64,000 nucleotides of DNA. Source: Sulfurimonas hydrogeniphila (GTDB taxonomy: Bacteria; Campylobacterota; Campylobacteria; Campylobacterales; Sulfurimonadaceae). Below, piece after piece: positions 34,827 to 44,887 of this stretch (positions are counted from its first letter, which is position 1; each line of letters starts with the position of its first letter). The stretch is taken from the NCBI RefSeq assembly GCF_009068765.1, contig NZ_CP035534.1, positions 124,001-188,000 of the forward strand, in the 5' to 3' direction. The notes under the pieces were generated by a model that saw only the letters and a list, made by a program, of their open reading frames with translations, was not told the origin of the DNA and did not search any database. A program made the translations under genes and the position numbers.

Positions 34827-37331
34827 TCATTGTCCGTACATATGTTTTTTCGTTTTACTCGTAGCAACAGCTTTAAAAGGATTTTGCGGCCAATAATGCC
34901 TTTTGTATTTTCCCCGTAACTCTTTTGCGACCTCGGCATAAGAGTTCTCCCAAAAGCTTTTTAAATCATAAGTGATTTGTATGGGTCGCATAGCGGGTGT
35001 GAGGAGATGCATCTGTAAAGGGAGTGTGCCGTTTAACACTTTGGGTGTTTCATGAAGTCCGAACACTTCTTGTATCTTTACATGTAAAGAGGGTTTGTGA
35101 ACGTCGGTGTAATCTATATGAATACTTGAACCGCTTGGTACTGTAATACTTTGGGGTACCTGGGTGTCCAAAAGCTGCTGCTGTTCCCATGTCAAGAGTG
35201 AGCGCAACAGTGCATAAATATCTAAACTTTCCAACTCTTTTATGCTTGCAATGTTGTCAAGATGAGGCTCCAGCCAAAGGTCAAGTCTCTCAAGCAGCGC
35301 TGTATCACTAAAGTCTGCAAACTCTTGATGATGGTGTAAAAAATTGACTCTTTCTTTGAATTTTACAGCTTTTTTGCTCCATGTCAAAAGTTCCAGACCC
35401 TCTTTTTTTATTAACTCTGTAAGCAGCTTTTGAAAATCTTGCCCTTTTGCAACCTGTATCGGTTTTGCAAAAAGGAGCAGTTTTAAAAAGTAAGTCTCTT
35501 CTCTTATGTCAAACTTCTTGTTCTCTTTATTGTAGTTTATTGTTTGTTTGGTGTGCATAAAGGAAGAAAAGTATTGCTCAATCTGCGTCATTGTTACACT
35601 CAGTGCCAGATTTATAAGTGAGTCTTTGGCATGTGCATGAAGATTTGCCACAACCAGGTACTCTTCATTGCGCAAAGTGTCTTCGTCATGAAGCATGGCG
35701 CCTTTTGCGTTGCTGAGTATGTATTTGTTACTGTTGCTGTCTCGCCGTCTAGCGAGTCTGTCAGGGTAGGCAAAAAGGAGCAGTACCCCGAGTATATCTT
35801 TGTCAAGTGAACTGTTTTTTTTGTGTGCCTGTTTGATATATTTGAGTTTTTTATAAAAAAACTCTGCTTCGCGGAGTACTTCTTTGGCTCTGAATGTATG
35901 GATATAGCTACTGTTGCAGTCTTGCTCAAAAAGATGTATATATCGCGGCAGTATATCACTCTCTTTTGATGCATCTTTAAAAATATCTTTTTCTCCCAAA
36001 AGTGAGGCCAGCAGACAGGCTTCATAGGCAAAGCCCAAATCATTTGCTTTTAAAATCATATAGGAAAATCTTGGATGCAGTCCCAGACTCAGAGCATCTC
36101 TGCCAAAAGCGGTGATTTTGAAAGAAGCATCAAGCATTGCGAGCGCCTGTAAAATTTTTTTTGTTTTTTGAGTAGTGTCGGGATGCGGAATATCCAAAAA
36201 TTTCAGTTCGCAAAAGTCATCAACACCCCATAAAGCCAAATCCAGCATCAGTGAGCTTAAATCCGTCCGGAGTATTTCGGGTTTTGTGGACGGTTGCAGT
36301 ATTTTTGATGCATGCCACAGCCTGTAGCAGACTCCGTTTGAGAGCCTTCCGGCTCTGCCTGCTCTTTGAACGGCGGCATCTTCTGAGACAAAGGACATTT
36401 CCAAATGATTCATCGCATTGGCATGGTTGTAGCGTGAGAGCTTCTCCAGACCCGAGTCTATCACGACTGTCACGCCCTCTATGGTCAGAGATGTCTGTGC
36501 AATGTTTGTACTGAGTATGATTTTTCGTTTTGAGGAGGAGGAGAGTGCCCTGTCCTGTTCTTTTTTTGAGAGTGAAGAGTAGAGCGGTACAATGAGGACA
36601 TCTTTGCTAACGGTATTAAGAAGTGCATTTTGCAAATTTTTTATCTCTTTGACTCCTGGCAAAAAGACTAAAATATCTCCTGTATGCTTTTTTAATGCCT
36701 GCAGTGTCGTTTTGAGAAGCAAAGCATTCAAAGAGCGTGCGTCAGGTTGTTTTGTTTTGATGTCAAGATATATATTTTGTACATCATATCTTTTCCCTTT
36801 TGAAGTTATCACGGGAACATCACCGAGCAGGGAGGAGATTTCGTTTGCATTGAGTGTGGCGGACATAATCAGGATTTTCAACTCATCACGTAAGAGTTCC
36901 TGTACCTGCAAAGACAGCGCAAGGGACAAATCAGTGTGAATACTGCGTTCATGAAACTCATCAAAAACAATCATAGCTACATCATCCAAAGTCTGATTGC
37001 TTTGGAGTTTGCGTACTAAAACAGCTTCGGTAACAACCAGAATTTTGGTGTTTTTTGAATAAACACTGTCCATTTTTATCTGATAGCCCACACGCTCTCC
37101 AAGTGGTTCACCCAGAAGTTTCGCCATTTGCGAAGCAACCATCCGGGCAGCCACGCGCCGCGGCTCAAGCATAATGATCATTTTGTTTCCAAGCCAGGCT
37201 TCATCAAGCAAAGAGATAGGCACAACAGTGCTTTTTCCTGCCCCGGGAGGAGCCTGTAAAACAAGCCTGTTATTATTTTGCAGTGATTTTTTTACATCTT
37301 CTAAGACGTCATGTATCGGTAGTTTTATCAT
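34827..37331 (-). CDS. hrpB: ATP-dependent helicase HrpB
   Basis: A DEAH-type helicase of 834 residues: Walker A APPGAGKST (about 25-33), Walker B/DExH in VFDEFHERS, SAT motif in LIMSATLN, and motif VI QRAGRAGRLSNG. The long C-terminal domain, ending in FKAVATSKTKKHMYG, is typical of HrpB. Its cellular role is poorly known. The gene is monocistronic and divergent from the rhodanese gene. Confidence 0.93.
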   Translation of the reverse strand: MIKLPIHDVLEDVKKSLQNNNRLVLQAPPGAGKSTVVPISLLDEAWLGNKMIIMLEPRRVAARMVASQMAKLLGEPLGERVGYQIKMDSVYSKNTKILVVTEAVLVRKLQSNQTLDDVAMIVFDEFHERSIHTDLSLALSLQVQELLRDELKILIMSATLNANEISSLLGDVPVITSKGKRYDVQNIYLDIKTKQPDARSLNALLLKTTLQALKKHTGDILVFLPGVKEIKNLQNALLNTVSKDVLIVPLYSSLSKKEQDRALSSSSKRKIILSTNIAQTSLTIEGVTVVIDSGLEKLSRYNHANAMNHLEMSFVSEDAAVQRAGRAGRLSNGVCYRLWHASKILQPSTKPEILRTDLSSLMLDLALWGVDDFCELKFLDIPHPDTTQKTKKILQALAMLDASFKITAFGRDALSLGLHPRFSYMILKANDLGFAYEACLLASLLGEKDIFKDASKESDILPRYIHLFEQDCNSSYIHTFRAKEVLREAEFFYKKLKYIKQAHKKNSSLDKDILGVLLLFAYPDRLARRRDSNSNKYILSNAKGAMLHDEDTLRNEEYLVVANLHAHAKDSLINLALSVTMTQIEQYFSSFMHTKQTINYNKENKKFDIREETYFLKLLLFAKPIQVAKGQDFQKLLTELIKKEGLELLTWSKKAVKFKERVNFLHHHQEFADFSDTALLERLDLWLEPHLDNIASIKELESLDIYALLRSLLTWEQQQLLDTQVPQSITVPSGSSIHIDYTDVHKPSLHVKIQEVFGLHETPKVLNGTLPLQMHLLTPAMRPIQITYDLKSFWENSYAEVAKELRGKYKRHYWPQNPFKAVATSKTKKHMYGQ

Positions 37332-37519
37332 ATAGAGTATTATAGCATTTTATCCAAATAATTTTTTCTTATTTAAATGTTTATAAAAACTGATACTGCT
37401 TTTTCCAGTGTGTAATTTTTACTCACTTTTATTATTAATTTATATTATAACATCAAAAAATTATAAAAATTATATTTTCGTGATACAGTTACGGTAAATT
37501 TTTAAAATATGGAGTAAAA

Positions 37520-38980
37520 ATGAACAAAACATCACTTATAGTGGTTGCAGCAACTTTGGCTGTATCACTTGAAGCAGGTACTTTTTCAAACTTTTTTGAC
37601 AGAGTTTCTAAAAAAGGGCATTCTATAAAAGTTGTAAGGGGTTTGAACCACGATCAAAAAAGTTATAAAGATAATGAGTACGGTCTTGTAAATGCAGACG
37701 TTGCTGCAAAGTGGATTAATGACTGGGAAGCAAATAAACCAGCAGGTGTGAACGGGCGCCTGTTTGTGATGCAGGTAGGACTTTTGCCGGGAAGCAAACC
37801 ATTTGTGAAGCATGACGATGTGCATGTATTTACTTTTGACAGAACAGCAGGGTGTACTACAACAGGCGATATTCGCAATGACGGAATTTCTGATATTCCT
37901 ATGCCGATTTTTTCAGGCGGTATGACAGGTATGGATGGTGCTTTTTGGGCATACGATATCAATCCGAATGAAGATATGCTTTTGGTTGTAGTCGCATCAG
38001 ATGATCCTCAGAATATGGCACTGGCATCACGCTTTTTGTGGACAATGAGTTATTGGGGAATGAAAGAGGATCATGTTTCATTAATGAACGGAACGGCAAT
38101 GTATATGTTTGATCCTGAGCTAAACCCTCGTATAAAAAGAGCGGGTGTAACGAGCAAAGAGTCAATGTTTACAGAGATGGGGTCTGAGTATTTGATGGCT
38201 CCGGGCGGAAAACTTGATTTTGGTGACGCAAAAAGCGGTCGTGCACCGGCACAGCGCCAGAACTTTGAATCTATAAAAACACTGCCTACCCAACCAAACT
38301 TCTCATTGTTTGCCAGTATGGAAGATATAATGAATGTAGTTGATGCAAACCAAAAATCTGATGTTATTATTGATGGCAGAAGTGCGGCTGAATACAATGC
38401 TGAAATCGAAGTTAAAAGAAGCAAAACAGAAACAAAAGAGTGTGGTGTAAATCATGATCAGCAGTGCTATTCCGCGTTTGAAGGACATATCAGAGGTGCT
38501 GTTAATCTCGAATACCGCAGTGTTATTAACACTCAAGACTTTGTCAAAGATCTTAATGGTGACGGCATAGTCGATGAGCGTGATGCATCGATGACTTTTC
38601 TCTCAAAAAGAGAACTTAAAAGAACATTTAGAAAATTAGGCGTAAAGCGTGACAGTGATGTATATACATACTGCAGAACAGGTACCCGTGCATCGCTTGT
38701 GACTTTTGCATCGTATGAGATTTTAGGATACAAAACACACATGTATGACGGTTCATGGATTCAGTGGTCAAAACTTGCAGATGCGGTAGATACTTACGCA
38801 AAACAAATGCTTCCGGAAGATTCACCATGGAGAACAGATGTTTCGCGCTATACAGAAAATATAAAATATAACGATTCTGTTGATGTGGGACCGGCTTCTG
38901 CAACACTTTATCCTTATGCGCCTGAAGGTTCAGGAAACCGCATTGTAGAAGAAGATGAAGCCTATCGTTTTGACTTCTAG
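37520..38980 (+). CDS. periplasmic rhodanese-type sulfurtransferase
   Basis: A 486-residue exported protein (signal peptide about 1-19). The N-terminal region (about 40-250) looks like an inactive rhodanese-related domain (WAYDINPNEDMLLVVVASDD). The C-terminal rhodanese domain begins at VIIDGRSAAEYNAE (about 277) and has the active loop YCRTGTRAS with Cys near residue 385. A dockerin-like calcium loop, DLNGDGIVDERD (about 344-355), is inserted before the active site. Activity on thiosulfate, polysulfide or another sulfur donor is likely in a sulfur oxidiser, but the substrate is an inference. The upstream region is very AT-rich. Confidence 0.83.
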   Translation: MNKTSLIVVAATLAVSLEAGTFSNFFDRVSKKGHSIKVVRGLNHDQKSYKDNEYGLVNADVAAKWINDWEANKPAGVNGRLFVMQVGLLPGSKPFVKHDDVHVFTFDRTAGCTTTGDIRNDGISDIPMPIFSGGMTGMDGAFWAYDINPNEDMLLVVVASDDPQNMALASRFLWTMSYWGMKEDHVSLMNGTAMYMFDPELNPRIKRAGVTSKESMFTEMGSEYLMAPGGKLDFGDAKSGRAPAQRQNFESIKTLPTQPNFSLFASMEDIMNVVDANQKSDVIIDGRSAAEYNAEIEVKRSKTETKECGVNHDQQCYSAFEGHIRGAVNLEYRSVINTQDFVKDLNGDGIVDERDASMTFLSKRELKRTFRKLGVKRDSDVYTYCRTGTRASLVTFASYEILGYKTHMYDGSWIQWSKLADAVDTYAKQMLPEDSPWRTDVSRYTENIKYNDSVDVGPASATLYPYAPEGSGNRIVEEDEAYRFDF

Positions 38981-38998
38981 GTTTTAATATGCAATAGG

Positions 38999-39015
38999 GG
39001 AGGGGAGGTCCCTCC
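38999..39015 (+). terminator. possible terminator after the rhodanese gene
   Basis: GC-rich stem GGAGGG / CCCTCC with a 5-base loop 19 bp after the stop; the T-rich tail (GTTATTTT) is displaced by about 10 bases. Plausible but weak. Confidence 0.4.
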
Positions 39016-39051
39016 TTGTGTCGTTATTTTGCAGTGCGCTTTTTACATCTT

Positions 39052-39597
39052 TCAGCGTAAAAACTTTGCAACTCTCGGGTTGCGTTTGACTGCTTCCTGT
39101 TTTGCTTTTTGTGTCGCATTAATAATATTTTTGATAACAAATGGATTGAGTTTCACTGCTTCTAATTGCACTTTTTCTGAAGGGTAAGTGATAAATTTAA
39201 TGATTTGCGGATTATGTCTTACTGCGACTATTTGTGCTTCTTCGTCAAATGATTCAATCAGTTTTGTTAATGCTATGTTAAAGCTGCCGTTTTTCATAAT
39301 CTTGTTTACTGCAAGAATCTGAATCTCTTTCGTTGGATTTTCAATCTCTTCAATAGCTCTTGGAGAGGTTTCCAGTGCTGCTTTTTGTACCTTATACGAA
39401 GGGGCTTTTATAAATTGTATTTTCCACCAGTATTGTGTAACCGCTTTGATTTGTTCTTCTTCACTGAGTGAAGAGTAATACTTTGTTCTTTCTTTTATCT
39501 GTTGTGCATAGGAAAGGTTTTTTGGCTGGGCACATCCGGTAAGAAGTACAAATAAAGCAAGTGCACTGAAAGTAAAAAATTTCATTAAAGGTGCCAT
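39052..39597 (-). CDS. lipoprotein with DUF4116-like helical repeats
   Basis: About 177-181 residues with a lipoprotein signal (lipobox LLTGC) and several imperfect repeats of the form 'IxAVxxNPxxIKxIxxPSexVQLEAVKxNPxVI', a short helical repeat as in DUF4116 proteins. Two starts are possible: ATG at 39597 with AGGAAGAGG upstream, or ATG at 39585, which overlaps the previous stop as TAATG. The signal peptide works with either. It follows a thioredoxin-like gene and may share its transcript. Function unknown. Confidence 0.7.
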   Translation of the reverse strand: MAPLMKFFTFSALALFVLLTGCAQPKNLSYAQQIKERTKYYSSLSEEEQIKAVTQYWWKIQFIKAPSYKVQKAALETSPRAIEEIENPTKEIQILAVNKIMKNGSFNIALTKLIESFDEEAQIVAVRHNPQIIKFITYPSEKVQLEAVKLNPFVIKNIINATQKAKQEAVKRNPRVAKFLR

Positions 39598-39998
39598 AAG
39601 TAGTTTTCCTCTTCCTGCCAGCCGTCAATCTCATCAATAATCTGTCCACTGGGTGCATCTATAATATAGGTAACCGGTGAAAAAGGTCTGATAAGTTTTT
39701 TGGGAATATTTTTATCTGTATCGCGATTTATTATAAGCTTTATATACTTTTTGTTGATATAGTCTCGTATATCTTTTTTTATTAAAATAGTATCTACCAG
39801 ACGATGACAAAAAGGACATCCGTCACTTACCAGAATTACAAGAAGGTCTTTATTCTCTTTTTTGGCAATGTTAACAGCTTTGTTGTAATCTCTTTCGTAT
39901 CCCATATACTCTGCAAAAAGATTGTAATCATCCCAATAGTTGGCATACAGAGAAATTGACAGTAAGGGCAATAATAATAGTTTCTTATAAAAATTCAT
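39585..39998 (-). CDS. exported thioredoxin-like protein
   Basis: A 137-residue protein with a signal peptide (residues 1-19, ending YAN) and a thioredoxin fold: DLLVILVSDGCPFCHRLVD carries the CxxC pair (CPFC) and RPFSPVTYIID the cis-Pro region. It should be a periplasmic thiol-disulfide enzyme or sensor. It is coupled to the lipoprotein gene downstream. Confidence 0.8.
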   Translation of the reverse strand: MNFYKKLLLLPLLSISLYANYWDDYNLFAEYMGYERDYNKAVNIAKKENKDLLVILVSDGCPFCHRLVDTILIKKDIRDYINKKYIKLIINRDTDKNIPKKLIRPFSPVTYIIDAPSGQIIDEIDGWQEEENYLWHL

Positions 39999-40057
39999 GT
40001 TTTTATTTTAGCATAAAATGATAAATAAGGAATTTGATGGACAAAACGAATATGTGG

Positions 40058-40133
40058 TGGTGGAGCATAGCGGGATCGAACCGCTGACCTCTTCGCTGCC
40101 AGCGAAGCGCTCTCCCAGCTGAGCTAATGCCCC
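40058..40133 (-). tRNA. tRNA-Ala (GGC)
   Basis: The cloverleaf reads GGGGCAT for the acceptor strand and CTTCG-CTGGCAG-CGAAG for the anticodon arm, anticodon GGC. The T-arm GGTTCGATCC and an encoded CCA are present. Last of five tRNAs in the operon. Confidence 0.96.
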
Positions 40134-40176
40134 ATATATATTTGTAAGTATCGTAAATGTTTTTTGATTTTATAAA

Positions 40177-40265
40177 TGGTGGACCCTCAGGGATTCGAAC
40201 CCTGGGAGGTGTTACCCTCGCCGGTTTTCAAGACCGGTGCATTCGACCAACTCTGCCAAAGATCC
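40177..40265 (-). tRNA. tRNA-Ser (TGA)
   Basis: A class II tRNA with a long variable arm. Anticodon arm CCGGT-CTTGAAA-ACCGG, anticodon TGA; T-loop GGTTCGAATCC; CCA is encoded. The acceptor stem uses two G-U pairs. Confidence 0.95.
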
Positions 40266-40290
40266 ACATTTGTAGTTATGATTAAAAAAC

Positions 40291-40364
40291 TGGAGGTGCC
40301 ACCCAGATTTGAACTGGGGATAGCAGCTTTGCAGGCTGCGGCCTTACCACTTGGCGATGGCACC
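40291..40364 (-). tRNA. tRNA-Cys (GCA)
   Basis: Acceptor GGTGCCA, anticodon arm GCAGC-CTGCAAA-GCTGC, anticodon GCA, T-loop GTTCAAATC, encoded CCA. Confidence 0.96.
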
Positions 40365-40383
40365 AGTTTCAGTTAATTATCAG

Positions 40384-40470
40384 TGGTGCCCGGGGCCGGA
40401 CTTGAACCGGCACAGTATTGCTACCGGGGGATTTTAAGTCCCCTGCGTCTACCGATTTCGCCACCCGGGC
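40384..40470 (-). tRNA. tRNA-Leu (TAA)
   Basis: A class II tRNA. Acceptor GCCCGGG, anticodon arm GGGGA-CTTAAAA-TCCCC, anticodon TAA, long variable arm, T-loop GGTTCAAGTCC, encoded CCA. Confidence 0.96.
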
Positions 40471-40511
40471 AATATATTGAGTGTACCACAGTTTAACAAT
40501 CTTAAATTAAA

Positions 40512-40586
40512 TGGAGCGGGAAACGAGGTTCGAACTCGCGACCCCAACCTTGGCAAGGTTGTGCTCTACCACTGAGCTATTCCCGC
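40512..40586 (-). tRNA. tRNA-Gly (GCC)
   Basis: Acceptor GCGGGAA, anticodon arm CAACC-TTGCCAA-GGTTG, anticodon GCC, T-loop GTTCGAACC, encoded CCA. First tRNA of the five-gene operon. Confidence 0.96.
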
Positions 40587-40618
40587 AATTTCAGTTTACA
40601 ATTTGTAAGTGAGCCGGA

Positions 40619-40647
40619 ATTATAGCTTTTTTTTTTTGCTTTGTAAA
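40619..40647 (-). promoter_or_regulatory. sigma-70 promoter of the five-tRNA operon
   Basis: -35 TTTACA (40647-40642) and -10 TATAAT (40624-40619) on the minus strand with a 17-bp spacer. Transcription should start near 40612, 25 bp before tRNA-Gly. A second TATAAT on the plus strand at 40679-40684 serves divergent ilvD. Confidence 0.85.
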
Positions 40648-40728
40648 GAGTTTTTAGTTAAAAATAGTAAAAAAGTGCTATAATCGCATTCATATTTTAA
40701 GATGTAAACTACTATACAGGGATTTTTT

Positions 40729-42420
40729 ATGAGAAGTGATATAATCAAAAAGGGCTTTGATAAGGCGCCTCACCGTTCATTGTTGCGTGCTACCGGTCTA
40801 AAAGATGAAGATTTTGACAAACCGTTTATCGGAATTGCAAACTCTTATATTGACATTATTCCAGGACACTTTTTCTTGCATGAATATGGTGAAATAGTAA
40901 AAGAGGCCATCCGTGAAGCAGGCGGTGTGCCATTTGTATTTAACACAATCGGTGTTGATGACGGTATTGCCATGGGGCATGACGGTATGCTTTACTCTTT
41001 GCCGTCACGTGAAATTATTGCGGATTCTATTGAAACTGTTATGAATGCGCACAAACTTGATGCGATGATTTGTATCCCTAACTGTGACAAAATTGTTCCG
41101 GGTATGATTATAGGGGCACTCCGTGTGAATGTTCCTACTATTTTTGTCTCCGGTGGGCCTATGGCTGCGGGACACAAAAAAGACGGTACGCCGATTGACC
41201 TTGCAACTGCATTTGAGGCAGTCGGTCAGCATGCCGAGGGTAATATGACGGATGAGGAGCTGTATGAGATAGAGTGTGAAGCTTGTCCTTCCGGCGGAAG
41301 CTGTTCGGGTATGTTTACAGCAAACTCTATGAATACTCTCTGTGAGGCGATGGGTATAGCACTTCCTGGTAACGGAACTGTTTTAGCCATGACACCTGAG
41401 CGGATTGCAATGGTGAAAAAAGCGGCAAAACGTATTGTCGAGCTTGCAAAAATGGAAAATAACGAAAAATACAATTTTAAAAATATTTTGAATGAAAAAG
41501 CGGTGCATAATGCATTTACCGTAGATATGGCTATGGGCGGAAGTTCAAATACCGTACTGCATATGCTTGCCATTGCCAAAGAGGCAGATGTTGATTTTAA
41601 AATAGAAAATATTAATGCAATTGCAGAAAAAGTTGCACACATTGCAAAGATTTCTCCGTCATTAACAACTGTTCACATGAAAGATATAGATGATGCGGGC
41701 GGCGTCAATGCGGTAATGAAAGAGGTTTCCAACAGAGGCAATGATGTCTTGCAGCTTGATGCACTGACTGTTACCGGTGAAACTATCGGCGAGAGAATTA
41801 AAGATGCCGAGATAAAAGATACAAACATTATTCATACAAATGAAAATGCCTACTCTCCTGTTGGCGGGCTCTCGATTTTATTTGGAAATCTTGCGACTGA
41901 GGGTGCGGTTATTAAAGCAGCCGGCATTGTAGACTCTATGAGACACTTTAAAGGTACGGCTATCTGTTTTAATTCACAGCAAGAAGCAATAGACGGAATT
42001 ATGGCGCACAAAGTCAAACCCGGCAATATTGTAGTGATTCGCTATGAGGGTCCAAAAGGCGGTCCCGGTATGCAGGAGATGCTTGCCCCGACGGCACTTA
42101 TTCAGGGTATGGGGCTTGGCGAGAGTGTTGCGCTTATTACCGACGGGCGTTTTTCTGGCGCTACCAAAGGGGCTTCCATCGGGCATGTTTCTCCTGAAGC
42201 TGCCGAGGGCGGACTGATCGCATTGATAGAAGACGGTGATGAGATAGAACTTGATGTTGACAAACACATCTTACAGTTAAATGTAGACGGCGAAGAACTT
42301 GCAAGAAGAAAAGACCATTATGTTCCTTATAAAAATGAAGTAAAATCAAAATGGCTGAAACGTTATCAGTTGCTCGTCTCTAACGCATCAAACGGTGCTG
42401 TATTAAAAACAGAATTATAA
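40729..42420 (+). CDS. ilvD: dihydroxy-acid dehydratase
   Basis: A 563-residue Fe-S dehydratase of branched-chain amino acid synthesis. The cluster cysteines are in [12 protein letters not shown] and [30 protein letters not shown]-like [14 protein letters not shown] and [21 protein letters not shown] are also present. Full family length. -10 TATAAT at 40679-40684. It is followed 15 bp later by thrS, so ilvD-thrS-infC may form one transcript. Confidence 0.97.
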   Translation: MRSDIIKKGFDKAPHRSLLRATGLKDEDFDKPFIGIANSYIDIIPGHFFLHEYGEIVKEAIREAGGVPFVFNTIGVDDGIAMGHDGMLYSLPSREIIADSIETVMNAHKLDAMICIPNCDKIVPGMIIGALRVNVPTIFVSGGPMAAGHKKDGTPIDLATAFEAVGQHAEGNMTDEELYEIECEACPSGGSCSGMFTANSMNTLCEAMGIALPGNGTVLAMTPERIAMVKKAAKRIVELAKMENNEKYNFKNILNEKAVHNAFTVDMAMGGSSNTVLHMLAIAKEADVDFKIENINAIAEKVAHIAKISPSLTTVHMKDIDDAGGVNAVMKEVSNRGNDVLQLDALTVTGETIGERIKDAEIKDTNIIHTNENAYSPVGGLSILFGNLATEGAVIKAAGIVDSMRHFKGTAICFNSQQEAIDGIMAHKVKPGNIVVIRYEGPKGGPGMQEMLAPTALIQGMGLGESVALITDGRFSGATKGASIGHVSPEAAEGGLIALIEDGDEIELDVDKHILQLNVDGEELARRKDHYVPYKNEVKSKWLKRYQLLVSNASNGAVLKTEL

Positions 42421-42435
42421 GAAGGAAAATATATT

Positions 42436-44244
42436 TTGAATGAAATTGCTATAAAAAGAGACGGTGAAATTATAGATACACAGACAGCAAAAGAGCTGGG
42501 CTTTGAGGGTGAGCAGATTCACCTTGACAACTCTCCTGAGTCTTTGGAAGTTCTGCGTCACTCAACGGCACACCTTATGGCTCAGGCTATTAAGTCACTT
42601 TATCCTGATGCTGAATTTTATGTGGGACCGGTTGTCAAAGAGGGCTTTTATTATGACTTTAAAACTTCTGCTGAAATCGGCGAGGCTGATTTAAAGAAAA
42701 TCGAGAAGCAGATGCTCTCTTTTGCAAAGAAAAAGTACCCGATAGAAAAGTATGAAATTACAAAAGAAGAAGCGATAGAGAAGTTTAAAAACGACCATTT
42801 AAAGCTTGAAGTCATGAAAAGAATTCCGAGTGATACAGTCAGTATTTACAAGCAGGGTGAGTTTGAAGACCTTTGCCGCGGACCGCACCTGCCAAATATC
42901 GGTCTTATCCGATACTTTAAACTGACAAAAATCTCCGGTGCCTATCTTGGCGGAGATTCCAAAAACGAAATGCTTACACGTATATACGGTATAGCATTTG
43001 CAACAAAAGAGGCCCTCAAAGAGCATATGACAATGCTGGCCGAAGCTGAAAAACGGGACCACCGCAAGCTCGGCAACGAGATGAAACTGTTTACCTTTCG
43101 TGAAGAAGTCGGTGCCGGTTTTCCTATCTGGCTGCCTGCCGGTGGACGCCTGCGCGCAAGACTGGAGTCTTTACTTTTTAAAGCGCACAGAAAACGCGGA
43201 TACGAGCCTGTACGCGGTCCTGAAATGCTCCGTTCTGATTTATGGAAAACATCAGGGCATTATCAAAACTACGGTGAAAACATGTACTTTACCCATATAG
43301 ATGAGCTTGAATTTGGGGTAAAACCGATGAACTGTGTCGGGCATATCAAAGTATATGAAGATGAACTGCACTCTTACCGTGATTTACCGATTAAATACTT
43401 TGAATACGGCGTTGTGCATCGTCATGAGGCAAGCGGGGCTTTGCACGGGCTTTTCCGTGTACGTGAATTTACACAGGATGATGCGCACATTTTCTGTCGT
43501 GCAGATCAGATTGAAGAACAAATCATTGAAGTAGTTGATTTTGTGGATAAAATTATGTCTACTTTTGAATTTGACTATAAAATGATGATTTCTACAAAAC
43601 CTGAAAAAGCGGTCGGGAGTGATGAAGTGTGGGAAATTTCTACACAGGCACTAAAAAATGCAATGGATAAAAACGAACTGGCTTATGAAATAGACGAAGG
43701 CGGCGGAGCATTTTACGGTCCTAAAATTGACATCAAAATCACCGATGCCATCGGACGTGAGTGGCAGTGTGGAACAATTCAGCTTGATTTTAATCTTCCT
43801 GAGCGGTTTAAACTTGAATATAACGGCGAAGAGAATGATAAAATTCAGCCGGTAATGATTCACCGTGCCATTTTAGGCTCATTTGAACGCTTTATAGGGA
43901 TTTTGACAGAGCATTATGCCGGAGAATTTCCGATGTTTATCGCCCCTACACAGGTAGCAATTGTTCCTGTTGCAGAAACACATAAAGAATATGCTAAGCT
44001 TTTATCAGATAAACTTATCGATATTAATGCCGATAGTGAAATCTATGCGAAAAATGATTCTTTAAACAAAAGAATCAGAACTGCAGAAAAAACCCGTGTT
44101 CCTATGATAGTTGTCATCGGGGATGAAGAGATTAAAAACAAAACTGTAGCCATTCGCGACAGACGAACTAGAGAGCAGTACAACTTAAGTGAAGAGGAAT
44201 TCTTGAAACTTATACAAACTAAAATAAATGAGGTAAATTTTTGA
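42436..44244 (+). CDS. thrS: threonine--tRNA ligase
   Basis: A class II synthetase of 602 residues, about 40 shorter than the E. coli enzyme because the N-terminal TGS-like domain is reduced, as is usual in Campylobacterota. The editing domain has [12 protein letters not shown] and the CRGPHLPN region. The catalytic core has [26 protein letters not shown], and the C-terminus is the anticodon-binding domain. The start is TTG with AAGGA upstream. It overlaps infC by 4 bp. Confidence 0.96.
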   Translation: MNEIAIKRDGEIIDTQTAKELGFEGEQIHLDNSPESLEVLRHSTAHLMAQAIKSLYPDAEFYVGPVVKEGFYYDFKTSAEIGEADLKKIEKQMLSFAKKKYPIEKYEITKEEAIEKFKNDHLKLEVMKRIPSDTVSIYKQGEFEDLCRGPHLPNIGLIRYFKLTKISGAYLGGDSKNEMLTRIYGIAFATKEALKEHMTMLAEAEKRDHRKLGNEMKLFTFREEVGAGFPIWLPAGGRLRARLESLLFKAHRKRGYEPVRGPEMLRSDLWKTSGHYQNYGENMYFTHIDELEFGVKPMNCVGHIKVYEDELHSYRDLPIKYFEYGVVHRHEASGALHGLFRVREFTQDDAHIFCRADQIEEQIIEVVDFVDKIMSTFEFDYKMMISTKPEKAVGSDEVWEISTQALKNAMDKNELAYEIDEGGGAFYGPKIDIKITDAIGREWQCGTIQLDFNLPERFKLEYNGEENDKIQPVMIHRAILGSFERFIGILTEHYAGEFPMFIAPTQVAIVPVAETHKEYAKLLSDKLIDINADSEIYAKNDSLNKRIRTAEKTRVPMIVVIGDEEIKNKTVAIRDRRTREQYNLSEEEFLKLIQTKINEVNF

Positions 44245-44759
44245 GTAAAAACAAAGACCGCGTTATCATGAATGATGACATCCGTGTTCCAGAGGTGAGA
44301 TGTAATGTAGATGGAGGTGAATCTTTAGGCGTCATCTCTACTGATGAAGCTATGACGAAAGCAAATGAATTGGGCTTAGACCTTGTGCTGATTGCTCCAA
44401 ATGCCAAGCCGCCTGTTGCGAAAATCATGGATTATGGCAAGTTTAGATACCAAGAAGAGAAAAAGCTTAAAGAGCAGCGAAAAAATCAGGTAAAAATTGT
44501 TGTCAAAGAGATTAAACTTTCGGTGAAAATTGCAGAAAATGACATTGCCTACAAGGTCAAGCATGCAAGAGAGTTCCTTGAAAAAGGCTATCATGTAAAA
44601 TTCAGAGTCTTTTTGCGTGGTCGTGAAATGGCACATCCTGAAGCTGCAAAAGAGGTACTTATGCAGGTATGGCCTATGGTTGAAGACATCGCCGTAATGG
44701 AAAAACCGCCAAAATTTGAAGGACGTTATTACAATATGTATGTCGTTCCGAAGAAGTAA
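44241..44759 (+). CDS. infC: translation initiation factor IF-3
   Basis: A 172-residue protein with IF3-N ([20 protein letters not shown] ... [23 protein letters not shown]) and IF3-C ([22 protein letters not shown] ... [20 protein letters not shown]). It starts with TTG at 44241, overlapping the thrS stop. IF-3 genes often use non-AUG starts because IF-3 rejects them, which gives autoregulation; that role here is inferred. A strong terminator follows. Confidence 0.96.
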   Translation: MSKNKDRVIMNDDIRVPEVRCNVDGGESLGVISTDEAMTKANELGLDLVLIAPNAKPPVAKIMDYGKFRYQEEKKLKEQRKNQVKIVVKEIKLSVKIAENDIAYKVKHAREFLEKGYHVKFRVFLRGREMAHPEAAKEVLMQVWPMVEDIAVMEKPPKFEGRYYNMYVVPKK

Positions 44760-44779
44760 CTTTTTTTCAATTTTCTTCT

Positions 44780-44805
44780 ATAATAAAGCCTAAAGGCTTT
44801 ATTAT
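44780..44805 (+). terminator. intrinsic terminator after infC
   Basis: An 11-bp stem (ATAATAAAGCC / GGCTTTATTAT) with a 4-base TAAA loop, followed by TTTTCTTCTCTT. Confidence 0.85.
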
Positions 44806-44857
44806 TTTCTTCTCTTATCAGTAAGATAACAATCAATTAACAAAAATAGTATTATAA

Positions 44858-44867
44858 TTACATGTAA
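44858..44867. repeat. TTACATGTAA palindrome (only non-coding copy of a 14-member family)
   Basis: A perfect 10-bp palindrome. The 14 full copies start at 5042, 7406, 14756, 16014, 16606, 16885, 17143, 19561, 20747, 22148, 29485, 31058, 35078 and 44858. All but this one are inside coding regions: eleven are read as TTA-CAT-GTA (Leu-His-Val) and two in the frame Thr-Cys. This copy overlaps the promoter region of the YeeE/YedE genes, 4 bp after a TATAAT-like sequence. Confidence 0.8.
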
Positions 44868-44887
44868 TTTATTATATAAGGATTATT

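Noticed and set aside
35612-36043. 143-residue minus-strand frame inside hrpB
   Set aside because: It is out of frame with a well-supported helicase gene and has no domain features; a shadow frame.
40176-40376. Plus-strand open frame of 66 residues over the tRNA cluster
   Set aside because: It lies across tRNA-Ser and tRNA-Cys on the opposite strand; the well-formed cloverleafs explain the sequence.
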